The notes beneath the pieces were generated by a model. That model saw nothing but the letters and a program-made list of their open reading frames with translations, was not told the origin of the DNA and searched no databases. This document shows positions 9,571 through 17,267 of a stretch of DNA of 50,073 nucleotides, piece after piece; positions within the stretch are counted from its first letter, which is position 1; each line of letters opens with the position of its first letter. Both the position numbers and the translations under genes were made by a program. The stretch is taken from assembly GCA_017552615.1 (NCBI GenBank), contig JAFZPI010000042.1:1-50073 (forward strand). The letters are read 5' to 3'. The DNA is from Clostridia bacterium. Its GTDB lineage: Bacteria; Bacillota; Clostridia; Christensenellales; Aristaeellaceae.

Positions 9571-9599
9571 TCGTCAGTTGCCTCCTTCCAATGTCCGGC

Positions 9600-10433
9600 T
9601 TACTTGTTGCCGGCCCGCTTGATGATCAACTTATTGGAATACTTCTTGTGCTTCCTGGTCTTGTAACCCAGCGCGGGCTTGCCCCAGGGAGTCACAGGAG
9701 CAGGCATACCGACGGGGCTCTTGCCCTCGCCGCCGCCGTGCGGGTGATCGTTGGGGTTCATCACGACGCCGCGGACGGTGGGACGGATGCCCATGTGGCG
9801 GACACGGCCGGCCTTGCCGAGGCGGACATTCTCGTGATCGGTGTTGCCAACGGTGCCGATGGTGGCCTTGGCGTTCAGCGGGAACTTCCGCATCTCACCG
9901 GAGGGGAGACGAACGGTGGCGTAGCCGTTTTCCTTGGCCATGAGCTGGGCGCTCAGACCGGCGGAACGGACCATCTGGCCGCCGCGGCCGGGCTTGATCT
10001 CAAGGTTGTGGATCAGCGTGCCCACGGGGATGTTGTTCAGGGGCAGCGCGTTGCCGGGCTTGATGTCCGCGTTCTCGGAGGAGACCACGGTGTCGCCCAC
10101 GTTCAGCCCCAGGGGAGCCAGGATGTAGCGCTTCTCACCGTCCACATACTGGAGCAGGGCGATGAAGGCGGAACGGTTGGGGTCGTACTCGATGCCGACG
10201 ACCTTCGCCGGGACTTCCAGCTTGTCGCGCTTGAAGTCGACCAGACGGTACTTGCGCTTGTTGCCGCCGCCCTGGTGACGGACGGTGATCTTGCCCTGCT
10301 TGTTGCGGCCGGCGTTCTTCTTCAGGTACTCGGTCAGGCTCTTCTCGGGAGTCTTCTTGGTGACTTCCTCAAAGGTCAGCACCGACATGAAGCGCCGAGC
10401 GGGCGAAGTCGGCTTGTAATTTCTGATGGCCAT
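9600..10433 (-). CDS. rplB: 50S ribosomal protein L2
   Basis: 277 residues. N-terminus [16 protein letters not shown] and the highly conserved [19 protein letters not shown] region, which includes the His implicated in peptidyl transferase function, are present. Standard length; located between rplW and rpsS. Confidence 0.98.
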   Translation of the reverse strand: MAIRNYKPTSPARRFMSVLTFEEVTKKTPEKSLTEYLKKNAGRNKQGKITVRHQGGGNKRKYRLVDFKRDKLEVPAKVVGIEYDPNRSAFIALLQYVDGEKRYILAPLGLNVGDTVVSSENADIKPGNALPLNNIPVGTLIHNLEIKPGRGGQMVRSAGLSAQLMAKENGYATVRLPSGEMRKFPLNAKATIGTVGNTDHENVRLGKAGRVRHMGIRPTVRGVVMNPNDHPHGGGEGKSPVGMPAPVTPWGKPALGYKTRKHKKYSNKLIIKRAGNK

Positions 10434-10451
10434 GTTTCTTCTCCTCCCTGC

Positions 10452-10757
10452 TTACTGCGCCATGCCCTCGAAGAACTTGATCGGCTTGGAGTCCTTCTTC
10501 AGCGTCACATAGGCTTTCTTGACTTCCGGCGTGCGGCCGGAGTGGAGACCCTGGCGCTTGATCTTGCCCAGGGTGCGGACGGTGTTGACCTTGTCAACCT
10601 TGACGCCGTCGTCGGCGAAGACCTTTTCGACGGCCATCTTGATCTCGGTCTTGGTGGCGGTCACCGGGACCTCGAAGATGTAGCGCTTATCGGCGATGCC
10701 GTCATACGCCTTCTCGGTGAGGACGGGGCGCACGATGATGTCATGCGGGTCTTTCAT
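10452..10757 (-). CDS. rplW: 50S ribosomal protein L23
   Basis: 101 residues, starting MKDPHDIIVRPVLTEKAYDG, the typical L23 opening, with KTEIKMAVEKVFADDGVKVD and KVNTVRTLGK further on. It is at the exit tunnel and docks trigger factor and SRP. Its start overlaps the end of rplD by 4 nt. Confidence 0.98.
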   Translation of the reverse strand: MKDPHDIIVRPVLTEKAYDGIADKRYIFEVPVTATKTEIKMAVEKVFADDGVKVDKVNTVRTLGKIKRQGLHSGRTPEVKKAYVTLKKDSKPIKFFEGMAQ

Positions 10758-11380
10758 TCTGCGTAAACCTCCTCCACAGCCTGGAGCGCGGCCTTGGTGA
10801 TGACCAGCTTGCCGGCGTTCAGGATCTCGTACACATTGAGGGTGTTGACGTAGATGGTCTTGGCCTCGGCCAGGTTGCCGGTGGCGCGGACCACGTTCTC
10901 GTCGCGCTCGGGGAGGACCACCAGGGCCTTCTTCTCAGCGTTCAGGGCCTTGAGGACGCCGGCCATCAGCTTGGTCTTGCCCTCGTTCAGGCTCAGCTCG
11001 TCCACCACGATGATGTCACCGTCGTTCAGGCGGGAAGTCAGGGCAGACTTGAAAGCCAGCTTGCGGACCTTCTTCGGCACCGCGATCACATAATCGCGGG
11101 GCTTGGGAGCGAACACCACGCCGCCGTGGGCGAACTGGGGTGCACGGTTGCCATGGTGCCGGGCGTTGCCGGTGCCCTTTTGGCGGTAGATCTTACGGCC
11201 GCCTCCGCGGACCTCGCCGCGGGTCTTGGCAGCCTGGGTGCCCCGGCGCTGTGCGGCCAGGAAGCTGCGGACGACCAGGTGCATGGCGGGGACATTGATC
11301 GGAGCAGCGAACAGCTCCTCGCTCAGTTCCACCTCGCCGATGGCCTTGCCTTCCATATTATAAAGAGCAGTCTTAGGCAT
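10754..11380 (-). CDS. rplD: 50S ribosomal protein L4
   Basis: 208 residues. The long basic loop that reaches the exit tunnel is visible (RGGGRKIYRQKGTGNARH), as is the C-terminal Rossmann-like globular part. In enterobacteria L4 also represses the S10 operon through its leader; a structured leader exists here (see 12371-12530) but L4 control is not demonstrated. Confidence 0.98.
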   Translation of the reverse strand: MPKTALYNMEGKAIGEVELSEELFAAPINVPAMHLVVRSFLAAQRRGTQAAKTRGEVRGGGRKIYRQKGTGNARHHGNRAPQFAHGGVVFAPKPRDYVIAVPKKVRKLAFKSALTSRLNDGDIIVVDELSLNEGKTKLMAGVLKALNAEKKALVVLPERDENVVRATGNLAEAKTIYVNTLNVYEILNAGKLVITKAALQAVEEVYAE

Positions 11381-11400
11381 TTTTCTGATCCTCCTTGCAC

Positions 11401-12042
11401 TCAGGCCTTGACGCTGTCGCGCACGACCAGCAGGGTGCCGTTGGGGCCGGGCACAGCGCCCTTGACCAGCAGCAGGTTCCGCTCTGCGTCAACGCTGACG
11501 ACTTCCAGGTTGAGGATGGTGACGCGCTCGACGCCGCCATGGCCCGCCATGTGCTTGTTCTTGAACACGCGGCTCGGGTCGGAGTTCGCGCTCATGGAGC
11601 CGACGCCCCGGTGATACTTGGAGCCGTGCTCCATGGGACCGGTGTGCTGGTTCCAGCGGGCGATGGGGCCCTGGGTGCCCTTGCCCTTGGAGGTGCCGGT
11701 GATGTCGATCCGGTCGCCCTCGACGAACTGGTCAACCTTGATCTCGTCGCCCACGTTGTAGCCGGAGCAGTCGTCAAAGCGGAGCTCGCGCACCACGCGC
11801 TTGGCGGGCTGGCCGACCTTCTTGAACTCGCCCAGCTGGGGCTTGTTGAGGAGCTTCTCGGCGCGCTTCTCGGTCATCTCGCCGAAGGCAACCTTTACCG
11901 CGCAGTAGCCGTCGGTCTCGACGGTCTTGTTCTGCATCACGGTGCAGGGGCCGGCTTCGATCACAGTGACCGGAACGAGGCGGCCGTCCTTGGTAAAGAC
12001 CTGCGTCATGCCGATCTTCTTACCCACGATCGCTTTCTTCAT
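11401..12042 (-). CDS. rplC: 50S ribosomal protein L3
   Basis: 213 residues, starting [20 protein letters not shown]. The central extension contains [20 protein letters not shown] and [20 protein letters not shown]; the second segment is somewhat divergent from common bacterial L3 but in frame. L3 nucleates 50S assembly and its loop reaches the peptidyl transferase centre. Confidence 0.97.
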   Translation of the reverse strand: MKKAIVGKKIGMTQVFTKDGRLVPVTVIEAGPCTVMQNKTVETDGYCAVKVAFGEMTEKRAEKLLNKPQLGEFKKVGQPAKRVVRELRFDDCSGYNVGDEIKVDQFVEGDRIDITGTSKGKGTQGPIARWNQHTGPMEHGSKYHRGVGSMSANSDPSRVFKNKHMAGHGGVERVTILNLEVVSVDAERNLLLVKGAVPGPNGTLLVVRDSVKA

Positions 12043-12061
12043 CTTTCGTTCCTCCTGCTTC

Positions 12062-12370
12062 TTACAGCTTCATTTCGATATCGACACCAGCAGGAAGTTC
12101 GAGCTTCATCATGGCGTCCACCGTCTTGGGGTTGGGGTTGACAATGTCGATGAGCCGCTTGTGGGTACGGCGCTCGAACTGCTCGCGACTGTCCTTGTAC
12201 TTGTGGGGAGCGCGCAGGATGGTCACGATCTCACGCTCAGTGGGCAGCGGGATCGGGCCGGAGACCTTAGCGCCCGTCCGCTTGGCCGTTTCGACGATGC
12301 GGACCGCGGACTGGTCGACGAGGGTGTGCTCATACGACTTGAGCTTGATGCGGATCTTCTGGTTGGCCAT
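12062..12370 (-). CDS. rpsJ: 30S ribosomal protein S10
   Basis: 102 residues from ATG at 12370 with AAGGAGG in front, giving the family start [20 protein letters not shown]; a 16-residue in-frame extension upstream is discarded. The segment [20 protein letters not shown] is conserved. S10 is in the 30S head and is also NusE of the antitermination complex. It is the first gene of the ribosomal cluster here. Confidence 0.98.
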   Translation of the reverse strand: MANQKIRIKLKSYEHTLVDQSAVRIVETAKRTGAKVSGPIPLPTEREIVTILRAPHKYKDSREQFERRTHKRLIDIVNPNPKTVDAMMKLELPAGVDIEMKL

Positions 12371-12530
12371 TGATGTTCCTCCTTGTTTTTCGTTCTCGTG
12401 TGCTGCCGTGAGTCCCACTGCAGGTGCAGGCTTCGCGGCGCTTCGAGTCCGTCGCCCGATTGTCGGGCTGGTCCCCCGTAATTACCCGTCTGGCCGGACG
12501 GCAACTTACAGGTTCATCCCTAACAGACAA
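12371..12530 (-). promoter_or_regulatory. Structured 5' leader of the S10 operon
   Basis: About 160 nt lie between the predicted start of transcription and rpsJ. They can fold into several hairpins: a perfect 6-bp stem with 3-nt loop at 12454-12468, a 5-bp stem at 12486-12501 and weaker stems toward rpsJ. Ribosomal leaders of this kind often bind a ribosomal protein (L4 in enterobacteria). No known r-leader was matched; autoregulation is inference from length and structure. Confidence 0.5.
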
Positions 12531-12537
12531 CAGGTCT

Positions 12538-12565
12538 ATTATACACGAACATTTTTCTATTGCAA
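12538..12565 (-). promoter_or_regulatory. Promoter of the S10-spc-alpha cluster
   Basis: On the minus strand, -35 TTGCAA (12560-12565), 16-nt spacer, -10 TATAAT (12538-12543). Perfect -10 box, no other candidate nearby, and it points at the rpsJ leader. Confidence 0.8.
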
Positions 12566-12920
12566 GGGGGTAAACAGGTCATTTTGAAGATTTTTTTCGC
12601 GATTTTTGACTTTTCATGTTTCAGAAATCAAGTTTTTATATGATTTGATCAGATGTATTTGTGACCGCTTTTCCGAGTGTGTTTATCCGCTTTTCTGTTT
12701 TCCTGTAGTTTTTGTCTTTCACTTTTGTCTTCTTTTGCAGTTAACTTTGTAGAATGGCTTTATATAATGATTTGTTTTGTTGTTTATGTCCTCTTGTTCA
12801 GGCGTATCTATACCATATGTTGTAGGTGCCGGAAGAGAAAAGCACAGATAAGAAAAGCCCCATCTGAAACTTATCAAGTCCCATACGGAGCTTCATACTC
12901 AAACGTTTAGCGGTTTTCTG
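12566..12920. other. AT-rich non-coding stretch
   Basis: This stretch is far more AT-rich than the window as a whole. A 77-codon plus-strand reading frame at 12677-12910 has low-complexity hydrophobic/Cys content and no ribosome-binding site, so it is not called. On the minus strand, an imperfect hairpin at about 12848-12891 followed by TTTTC lies downstream of the SH3-like gene and could be its terminator. Nothing else was recognised. Confidence 0.4.
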
Positions 12921-13775
12921 TCATTCAAAATCTTTTGTGGAGAGCCCGAAAAGATTCCAGAATGCCTCAACGGTCTTGGCTGCGCTGTCGGGTTCGGTGC
13001 TGCCACCGAATGCGAAGCAGCTCCCGTCCTCCGTACGGAAGTACGGATTGCCGTCCGTCGTGACCTCCAGCTTGATTGTTTTTCCGTCCGCTGTGGTCAG
13101 CGTCAGCTTCGCCTCAAAGGAACTGTTTACGTCCTCCATTTTATGCGAGATCGTAAAGTTATCCTCGATCCACCCCAAGCTTGCCCGTTCCGTCAGGGTG
13201 TAGGTCCCCTTGGACGTCACCAGCTGCACTTTCTTCAAATTCGCCACTGCCTGGAGCATCTCGTTGGTCTCAGCCGAAAGACGATCCGCATCGGTTTTGT
13301 AAATCCAGCCGGTCGCGCCGCGCAGGCTGACAATCAGCCAGTCGCCCTCGTCCCAGAGAATGGGCAGGGTAACGCCTTTTTTCAGCAATGCTACTTTAGG
13401 CGCCGTCGTTTCGTTCCACGCGTACACGGGCGTGGCCTCGTCCGTTACATACCATGCCGGATCGATGGCGAGATACTCCGTGCTGACAAAACCTGCGCGC
13501 TCCTCCTCGATTGAATCCGAGAGGAAGCATTCCGCCCAGCCGTCCGATTGGTTCGTCACGATGATCTTATCCCCGTAGCGCAAGGTCTTGACAGATTTGG
13601 AAGAAGCGTTTCGTTCCTGACGCAGCGCCAGGGTTTCACAGAGTACCACGGCTTGCAGGCCAACCTGTCCCTCCCCCTGGGGCGGAAGAATCTCCGCCAG
13701 GCAGGCACTCCAGGCTGTTGAGAGTACCGCAAGCGTCAAGAGCAAAGCAATCAGGCTTCTTTTAAACACAACCAT
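12921..13775 (-). CDS. Secreted SH3-like domain protein of unknown function
   Basis: 284 residues from ATG at 13775, chosen because AAAGGAG precedes it and the protein then begins directly with a signal peptide (MVVFKRSLIALLLTLAVLS, cleavage likely after CLA). Two bacterial SH3-like repeats follow (around LALRQERNASSKSVKTLRYG and around VALLKKGVTLPILWDEGDW). The C-terminal part is beta-rich with no family recognised. SH3 repeats of this type usually bind cell wall, so an extracytoplasmic wall-associated role is likely. No catalytic domain is visible. Single gene with its own promoter. Confidence 0.75.
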   Translation of the reverse strand: MVVFKRSLIALLLTLAVLSTAWSACLAEILPPQGEGQVGLQAVVLCETLALRQERNASSKSVKTLRYGDKIIVTNQSDGWAECFLSDSIEEERAGFVSTEYLAIDPAWYVTDEATPVYAWNETTAPKVALLKKGVTLPILWDEGDWLIVSLRGATGWIYKTDADRLSAETNEMLQAVANLKKVQLVTSKGTYTLTERASLGWIEDNFTISHKMEDVNSSFEAKLTLTTADGKTIKLEVTTDGNPYFRTEDGSCFAFGGSTEPDSAAKTVEAFWNLFGLSTKDFE

Positions 13776-13805
13776 CAAAAGCTCCTTTCTCGGTCGTTTG
13801 TCGGG

Positions 13806-13834
13806 ATTATAGCACACAGCGCCCTTTACGGCAA
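13806..13834 (-). promoter_or_regulatory. Promoter of the SH3-like protein gene
   Basis: Minus strand: -35 TTGCCG (13829-13834), 17-nt spacer, -10 TATAAT (13806-13811), about 30 nt before the start codon. Confidence 0.75.
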
Positions 13835-13857
13835 GTGTTCCTGAAGCATTAGAGAAA

Positions 13858-13945
13858 ACAAAAGTCCTTCCGAAAAATGTGATATTTCCAAAAAAGTCGT
13901 TCCGAAAAATGTTCCAAATTCAAAAAAGTCGTTCCGAAAAATGTT
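13858..13945 (+). repeat. Three direct repeats on an exact 32-bp period
   Basis: Units at 13858-13881, 13890-13913 and 13922-13945. Units 2 and 3 are identical over 24 bp (core GTCGTTCCGAAAAATGTT); unit 1 differs at three positions. The 8-bp spacers differ in sequence, so the period rather than the spacer is conserved. The last unit runs into the -35 box of the downstream promoter, which suggests a cooperative operator or an A-tract UP-like element. Confidence 0.85.
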
Positions 13946-13972
13946 GACGTGTGGTTTTCATGGGTGTATGAT
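13944..13972 (+). promoter_or_regulatory. Promoter of the DUF4143-type ATPase gene
   Basis: -35 TTGACG (13944-13949), 17-nt spacer, -10 TATGAT (13967-13972). The leader to the ATG at 14006 is under 30 nt. The -35 box overlaps the end of the third direct repeat. Confidence 0.8.
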
Positions 13973-14005
13973 AGGTTTGAGAAAACATAAAAGTAGGTGA
14001 GCCAA

Positions 14006-15325
14006 ATGATCAGAGACTTATATCAACAATTGCTAAATTGGAAAGAGAGCCCCAACCGGAAGCCACTGGTCCTCCGAGGTGCAAGGCAGGTCGGAAAAAC
14101 ATATCTCATCAATGAATTTGGAAAGAACGAATACAAAAACTGTGTCGTCCTGAACTGCGACAAAGATGAGCGGATTGCAGCAATCTTTGACCATGGATTT
14201 CGCACAGACCGGATCATCGCCGATATGGAAGTCCTCAGCGGACAGCGCATTGTTCCCGGGGAAACCCTCATTTTTATTGATGAAGTCGGGGCTGTTCCGA
14301 AAGCGCTGGCTTCACTGAAGTATTTCTGCGAAGACGCTCCGCAGTATCATGTGATTGTCGCCGGTTCCCTGTTGGGGCTCGCCATTCATCAGGGCGTATC
14401 CTATCCCGTCGGAAAAGTCGATGAGCTCACACTGTATCCGTTTTCCTTTGCCGAGTTCGTACGGGCAAAAATGGGGGAACCCGCTTATGCCCGTTTGATA
14501 TCGGATAAACTCAGCGACTTGTCCGGTTTGCGGGATGCCTTTCAGGAAACATTGCGTGAATACTATTTTGTCGGCGGGATGCCGGAAGTCGTCCGTGACT
14601 ATATCAATCACCGGCCCTATGAAGACCTGCGGCGGATTCAGAAACAGATTTTAGCCGATTACGCATTGGATATTTCCAAGCATGCTGACGCACAGATCCT
14701 GGGGCGAATTCATCAGGTTTGGAATTCGATCCCCCAGCAACTTGCAAAGAATAATCGCAAATTTGTTTATGGTGATATTCAGAAGGGGGCCAGGGCAAAG
14801 GATTTTGAATTGGCCATTCAATGGCTGATCGACGCCGGGATTGTCTACAAAATCCCACGTGTCCGGAAAGCCGGTATCCCTCTCAAGTATTATGAGGATT
14901 TTTCCGCATTCAAGCTTTTTACCGTGGATCACGGATTGATCGGCGCACAAGTCGACGCTCCAATCTCGGAGATCCTGCTGAAGCAGAATGTATTTGAAGA
15001 ATATAAAGGCACTTTGACCGAACAGTATGTACTGGAGCAACTGCTCTGTTCCTTTCCCGGCGATGTCTTCTTCTATCACGATGACACGTCAAAGCTCGAA
15101 CTGGACTTCTTGATCCAGGTTGACAATGTGCTGGTCCCGATTGAGGTAAAAGCAGAAGAGAACCTTCAATCCAAATCCCTGAAACAGTTTTTCAGACTGC
15201 ATCCGGATTCCAGCCCTGTCCGGGTTTCCATGTCCGATTACCGCAGTGAAGCGTCGCTGACGAACATACCTCTATTTGCCGCCTGCAGAATCCCCGAAGT
15301 GACAACATTCACCGCGGTGCCATGA
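14006..15325 (+). CDS. AAA ATPase with DUF4143 and nuclease-like C-terminus
   Basis: 439 residues. Start is the ATG at 14006 with AGGTGA five bases upstream; an upstream in-frame GTG at 13997 would overlap that site. Walker A GARQVGKT is at 25-32 and Walker B LIFIDE at 88-93. The C-terminal DUF4143 region ends with LELDFLIQVDNVLVPIEVKA, a PD-(D/E)xK-like pattern. This family is widespread in anaerobes and often multicopy; its role is unknown, and some members sit in mobile or defence contexts. The gene stands alone with a strong promoter and repeats upstream. Its base composition is visibly more AT-rich than prs, suggesting acquisition. Confidence 0.88.
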   Translation: MIRDLYQQLLNWKESPNRKPLVLRGARQVGKTYLINEFGKNEYKNCVVLNCDKDERIAAIFDHGFRTDRIIADMEVLSGQRIVPGETLIFIDEVGAVPKALASLKYFCEDAPQYHVIVAGSLLGLAIHQGVSYPVGKVDELTLYPFSFAEFVRAKMGEPAYARLISDKLSDLSGLRDAFQETLREYYFVGGMPEVVRDYINHRPYEDLRRIQKQILADYALDISKHADAQILGRIHQVWNSIPQQLAKNNRKFVYGDIQKGARAKDFELAIQWLIDAGIVYKIPRVRKAGIPLKYYEDFSAFKLFTVDHGLIGAQVDAPISEILLKQNVFEEYKGTLTEQYVLEQLLCSFPGDVFFYHDDTSKLELDFLIQVDNVLVPIEVKAEENLQSKSLKQFFRLHPDSSPVRVSMSDYRSEASLTNIPLFAACRIPEVTTFTAVP

Positions 15326-15400
15326 TCCTGAACAGAAGATCTGTATGCCCTTTTCACAAATTTCTGTTCTTCCCCTCTTCTTTTTCCCGCCCAAATCGGT

Positions 15401-15406
15401 TATAAT
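15401..15406 (+). promoter_or_regulatory. Probable -10 box for prs
   Basis: A perfect TATAAT 42 bases before the prs ATG, in the gap after the ATPase gene. No good -35 is visible 16-18 nt upstream (pyrimidine-rich tract), so the assignment is moderate. Confidence 0.5.
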
Positions 15407-15447
15407 GAAGCGGGTAATTCCATCCTGAGCGGAGCGAGGTTGAGCTG

Positions 15448-16668
15448 ATGTCGGATTTTACGAACACCTGGAACAGCGATTCCTTCCTTACCGATCCTAT
15501 TGGCCCGCTGGGACTGATCAGCATGGCGGGCACCGAGGAGATGGGCGACAAGGTCAACCGCTGGCTGACCAAATGGCGTGACCGCACCGAAGCTGCCACC
15601 GAAGAGGGCGACATGCACACCACCCCCGGCATCCAGCGGCAGGACTTCCTGGTGCCCATCACCTGCCCCCGTTTCGGCAACGGTGAGGGCAAGGGCATGA
15701 TCAAGGATTCCGTCCGAGGGTATGACATTTACATCCTCTGCGATGTAGGCGCGTACAACTGTACCTATAAGATGTACGGCCAGGACGTCCCCATGGGTCC
15801 CGACGAACACTTCATGGACCTGAAGCGCATCATCGCGGCCACCGGCGGCAAAGCCAAGCGGGTCAACGTCATCATGCCAATGCTCTACGAGGGCCGGCAG
15901 CACCGCCGTTCTTCCCGCGAAAGCCTCGACTGCGCCATGATGCTCCAGGACCTCACCCGCATGGGCGTGGACAACATCGTCACCTTCGACGCCCACGACC
16001 CGCGCGTAGTCAACGCCATCCCGGAGTCCGGCTTCGAGTCTGTGATGCCCTCCTACCAGATCCTCAAGGCCCTGCTGCGCAAGGACAAGACGCTTCGCAT
16101 AGACAAGGACCACCTGATGATTGTCTCCCCGGACGAAGGCGCACTGGATCGCAACATCTTCTACGCTTCGGTCCTGGGCCTGGAAATGGGCCTGTTCTAC
16201 AAGCGCCGCGACTATACACAGATCATCAACGGCCGAAACCCCATCGTGGCCCACGAATACCTCGGCAACAGCGTCGAGGGCAAGGACGTCTTCGTGGCGG
16301 ACGATATCATTGCTTCCGGTGAATCCGTCATCGATCTTGCCCGGGAGCTGAAGAAGCGCAAGGCCAACCGGATCTTCGCAGCCGCGACCTTCGCCCTGTT
16401 CACCAACGGCATTGAAGCCTATGACAAGGCATACGCCGAGGGTGTCATCGACCGCGTGATCTCCACCAACCTGACCTACCGCCGCCCGGAACTGAAGGAT
16501 GCGCCATGGTTCATCGAGGCGGACATGAGCAAATATATCGCCTATATCATCGCGACCCTGAACCACAACCGTTCCCTGAGCAACCTGCTGAACCCCTACC
16601 ATCGCATTCATCGCCTGATGGACCGGTACACGCGCGAGCAGACCGAATCCGGCATCCGGTTGGTGTGA
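15448..16668 (+). CDS. prs: Ribose-phosphate pyrophosphokinase, long form
   Basis: 406 residues, against about 315 for the classical enzyme. Makes PRPP from ribose 5-phosphate and ATP for nucleotide, His and Trp synthesis. The conserved catalytic regions are visible: GRQHRRSSRES near 149-159, FDAHD at 180-184, and the PRPP-binding loop VFVADDIIASGES near 281-293, which departs from the usual VDDxIDTGGT pattern. An N-terminal extension of about 80 residues precedes the first conserved block. Long forms of this type occur in clostridia. The ribosome-binding site is weak (GAGGTTGAG). The GNAT gene follows at 3 nt. Confidence 0.88.
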   Translation: MSDFTNTWNSDSFLTDPIGPLGLISMAGTEEMGDKVNRWLTKWRDRTEAATEEGDMHTTPGIQRQDFLVPITCPRFGNGEGKGMIKDSVRGYDIYILCDVGAYNCTYKMYGQDVPMGPDEHFMDLKRIIAATGGKAKRVNVIMPMLYEGRQHRRSSRESLDCAMMLQDLTRMGVDNIVTFDAHDPRVVNAIPESGFESVMPSYQILKALLRKDKTLRIDKDHLMIVSPDEGALDRNIFYASVLGLEMGLFYKRRDYTQIINGRNPIVAHEYLGNSVEGKDVFVADDIIASGESVIDLARELKKRKANRIFAAATFALFTNGIEAYDKAYAEGVIDRVISTNLTYRRPELKDAPWFIEADMSKYIAYIIATLNHNRSLSNLLNPYHRIHRLMDRYTREQTESGIRLV

Positions 16669-16671
16669 GCC

Positions 16672-17166
16672 ATGGAAGGCCGTGTGATTCGCGCCGCCGC
16701 CCGGGAGGACCTGCCCGCCCTGGCGGCACTGAAGGCACAGTATATGCGGGCCTGTTACAACGGACTCGCCCGGGCAGAGACCCTGAACTGCATCTGCACC
16801 GAAAACTATGCCGCAGAGTTCGCGGAATGGATGGAACGCAAGGACACCTCGATCGATGTCCTCCTGACCGATGACAAGCCGGAAGCCTACATCGTCTTCG
16901 GGCGTGATGCTGAGGGCATGGGTTGCATCTTCGAAGCCCGGACCATTCGCCCCGACGACACAGAGGGCCACCACATGCTGCTGGACCGGGTGATCGACCA
17001 GCTGCGGGCCATGGGCTGCTCCGCCGTCCGCGCCTGGCTCCTGCGCAACAACTACCGCAAGCGCTTCTTCTACGAAGGCTATGGTTTCCGGGTCGACGGC
17101 GAACGCCGCTTAGACCGGCACGCAGAAGAATGTTTCGAAATGGTCCAGTATGTCTATTCTCTGTGA
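16672..17166 (+). CDS. GNAT-family N-acetyltransferase
   Basis: 164 residues. The N-terminus VIRAAAREDLPALAALKAQY is the usual GNAT beta1-alpha1, and the C-terminal block LLRNNYRKRFFYEGYGFRVD is the typical beta5-alpha4 region. The acetyl-CoA loop is degenerate (an R/Q-x-x-G-x-G/A motif is not clear; the segment EGHHMLLDRVIDQLRAMG takes its place). Substrate unknown. The ATG lies 3 nt after the prs stop, so it is probably coupled to prs and ends at a strong terminator. Confidence 0.8.
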   Translation: MEGRVIRAAAREDLPALAALKAQYMRACYNGLARAETLNCICTENYAAEFAEWMERKDTSIDVLLTDDKPEAYIVFGRDAEGMGCIFEARTIRPDDTEGHHMLLDRVIDQLRAMGCSAVRAWLLRNNYRKRFFYEGYGFRVDGERRLDRHAEECFEMVQYVYSL

Positions 17167-17176
17167 GAAGGCTTTG

Positions 17177-17222
17177 AATTCAGCCCCGCATTGCCCATAA
17201 CAGTGCGGGGCTGAATTGTTTA
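17177..17222 (+). terminator. Terminator of the prs-GNAT operon
   Basis: Perfect 14-bp stem (17177-17190 with 17204-17217) around a 13-nt loop, followed by a short T-rich tail. It closes the operon 10 nt after the GNAT stop. Confidence 0.8.
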
Positions 17223-17267
17223 GAGCCCGATTTGTATTCATTTTGAATGACATGGGAGATAACATTC

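Noticed and set aside
12677-12910. 77-codon plus-strand frame in the AT-rich gap
   Set aside because: No ribosome-binding site, odd Cys/Phe-rich composition, and no similarity recognised.
13858-13945. The 32-bp-period repeats as a CRISPR array
   Set aside because: Only three units of 24 bp with 8-bp spacers, no cas genes, and a direct link to a promoter; a CRISPR array needs longer unique spacers.
15400-16974. 524-codon minus-strand frame over prs
   Set aside because: Antisense of prs and GNAT; no ribosome-binding site or recognisable domains.
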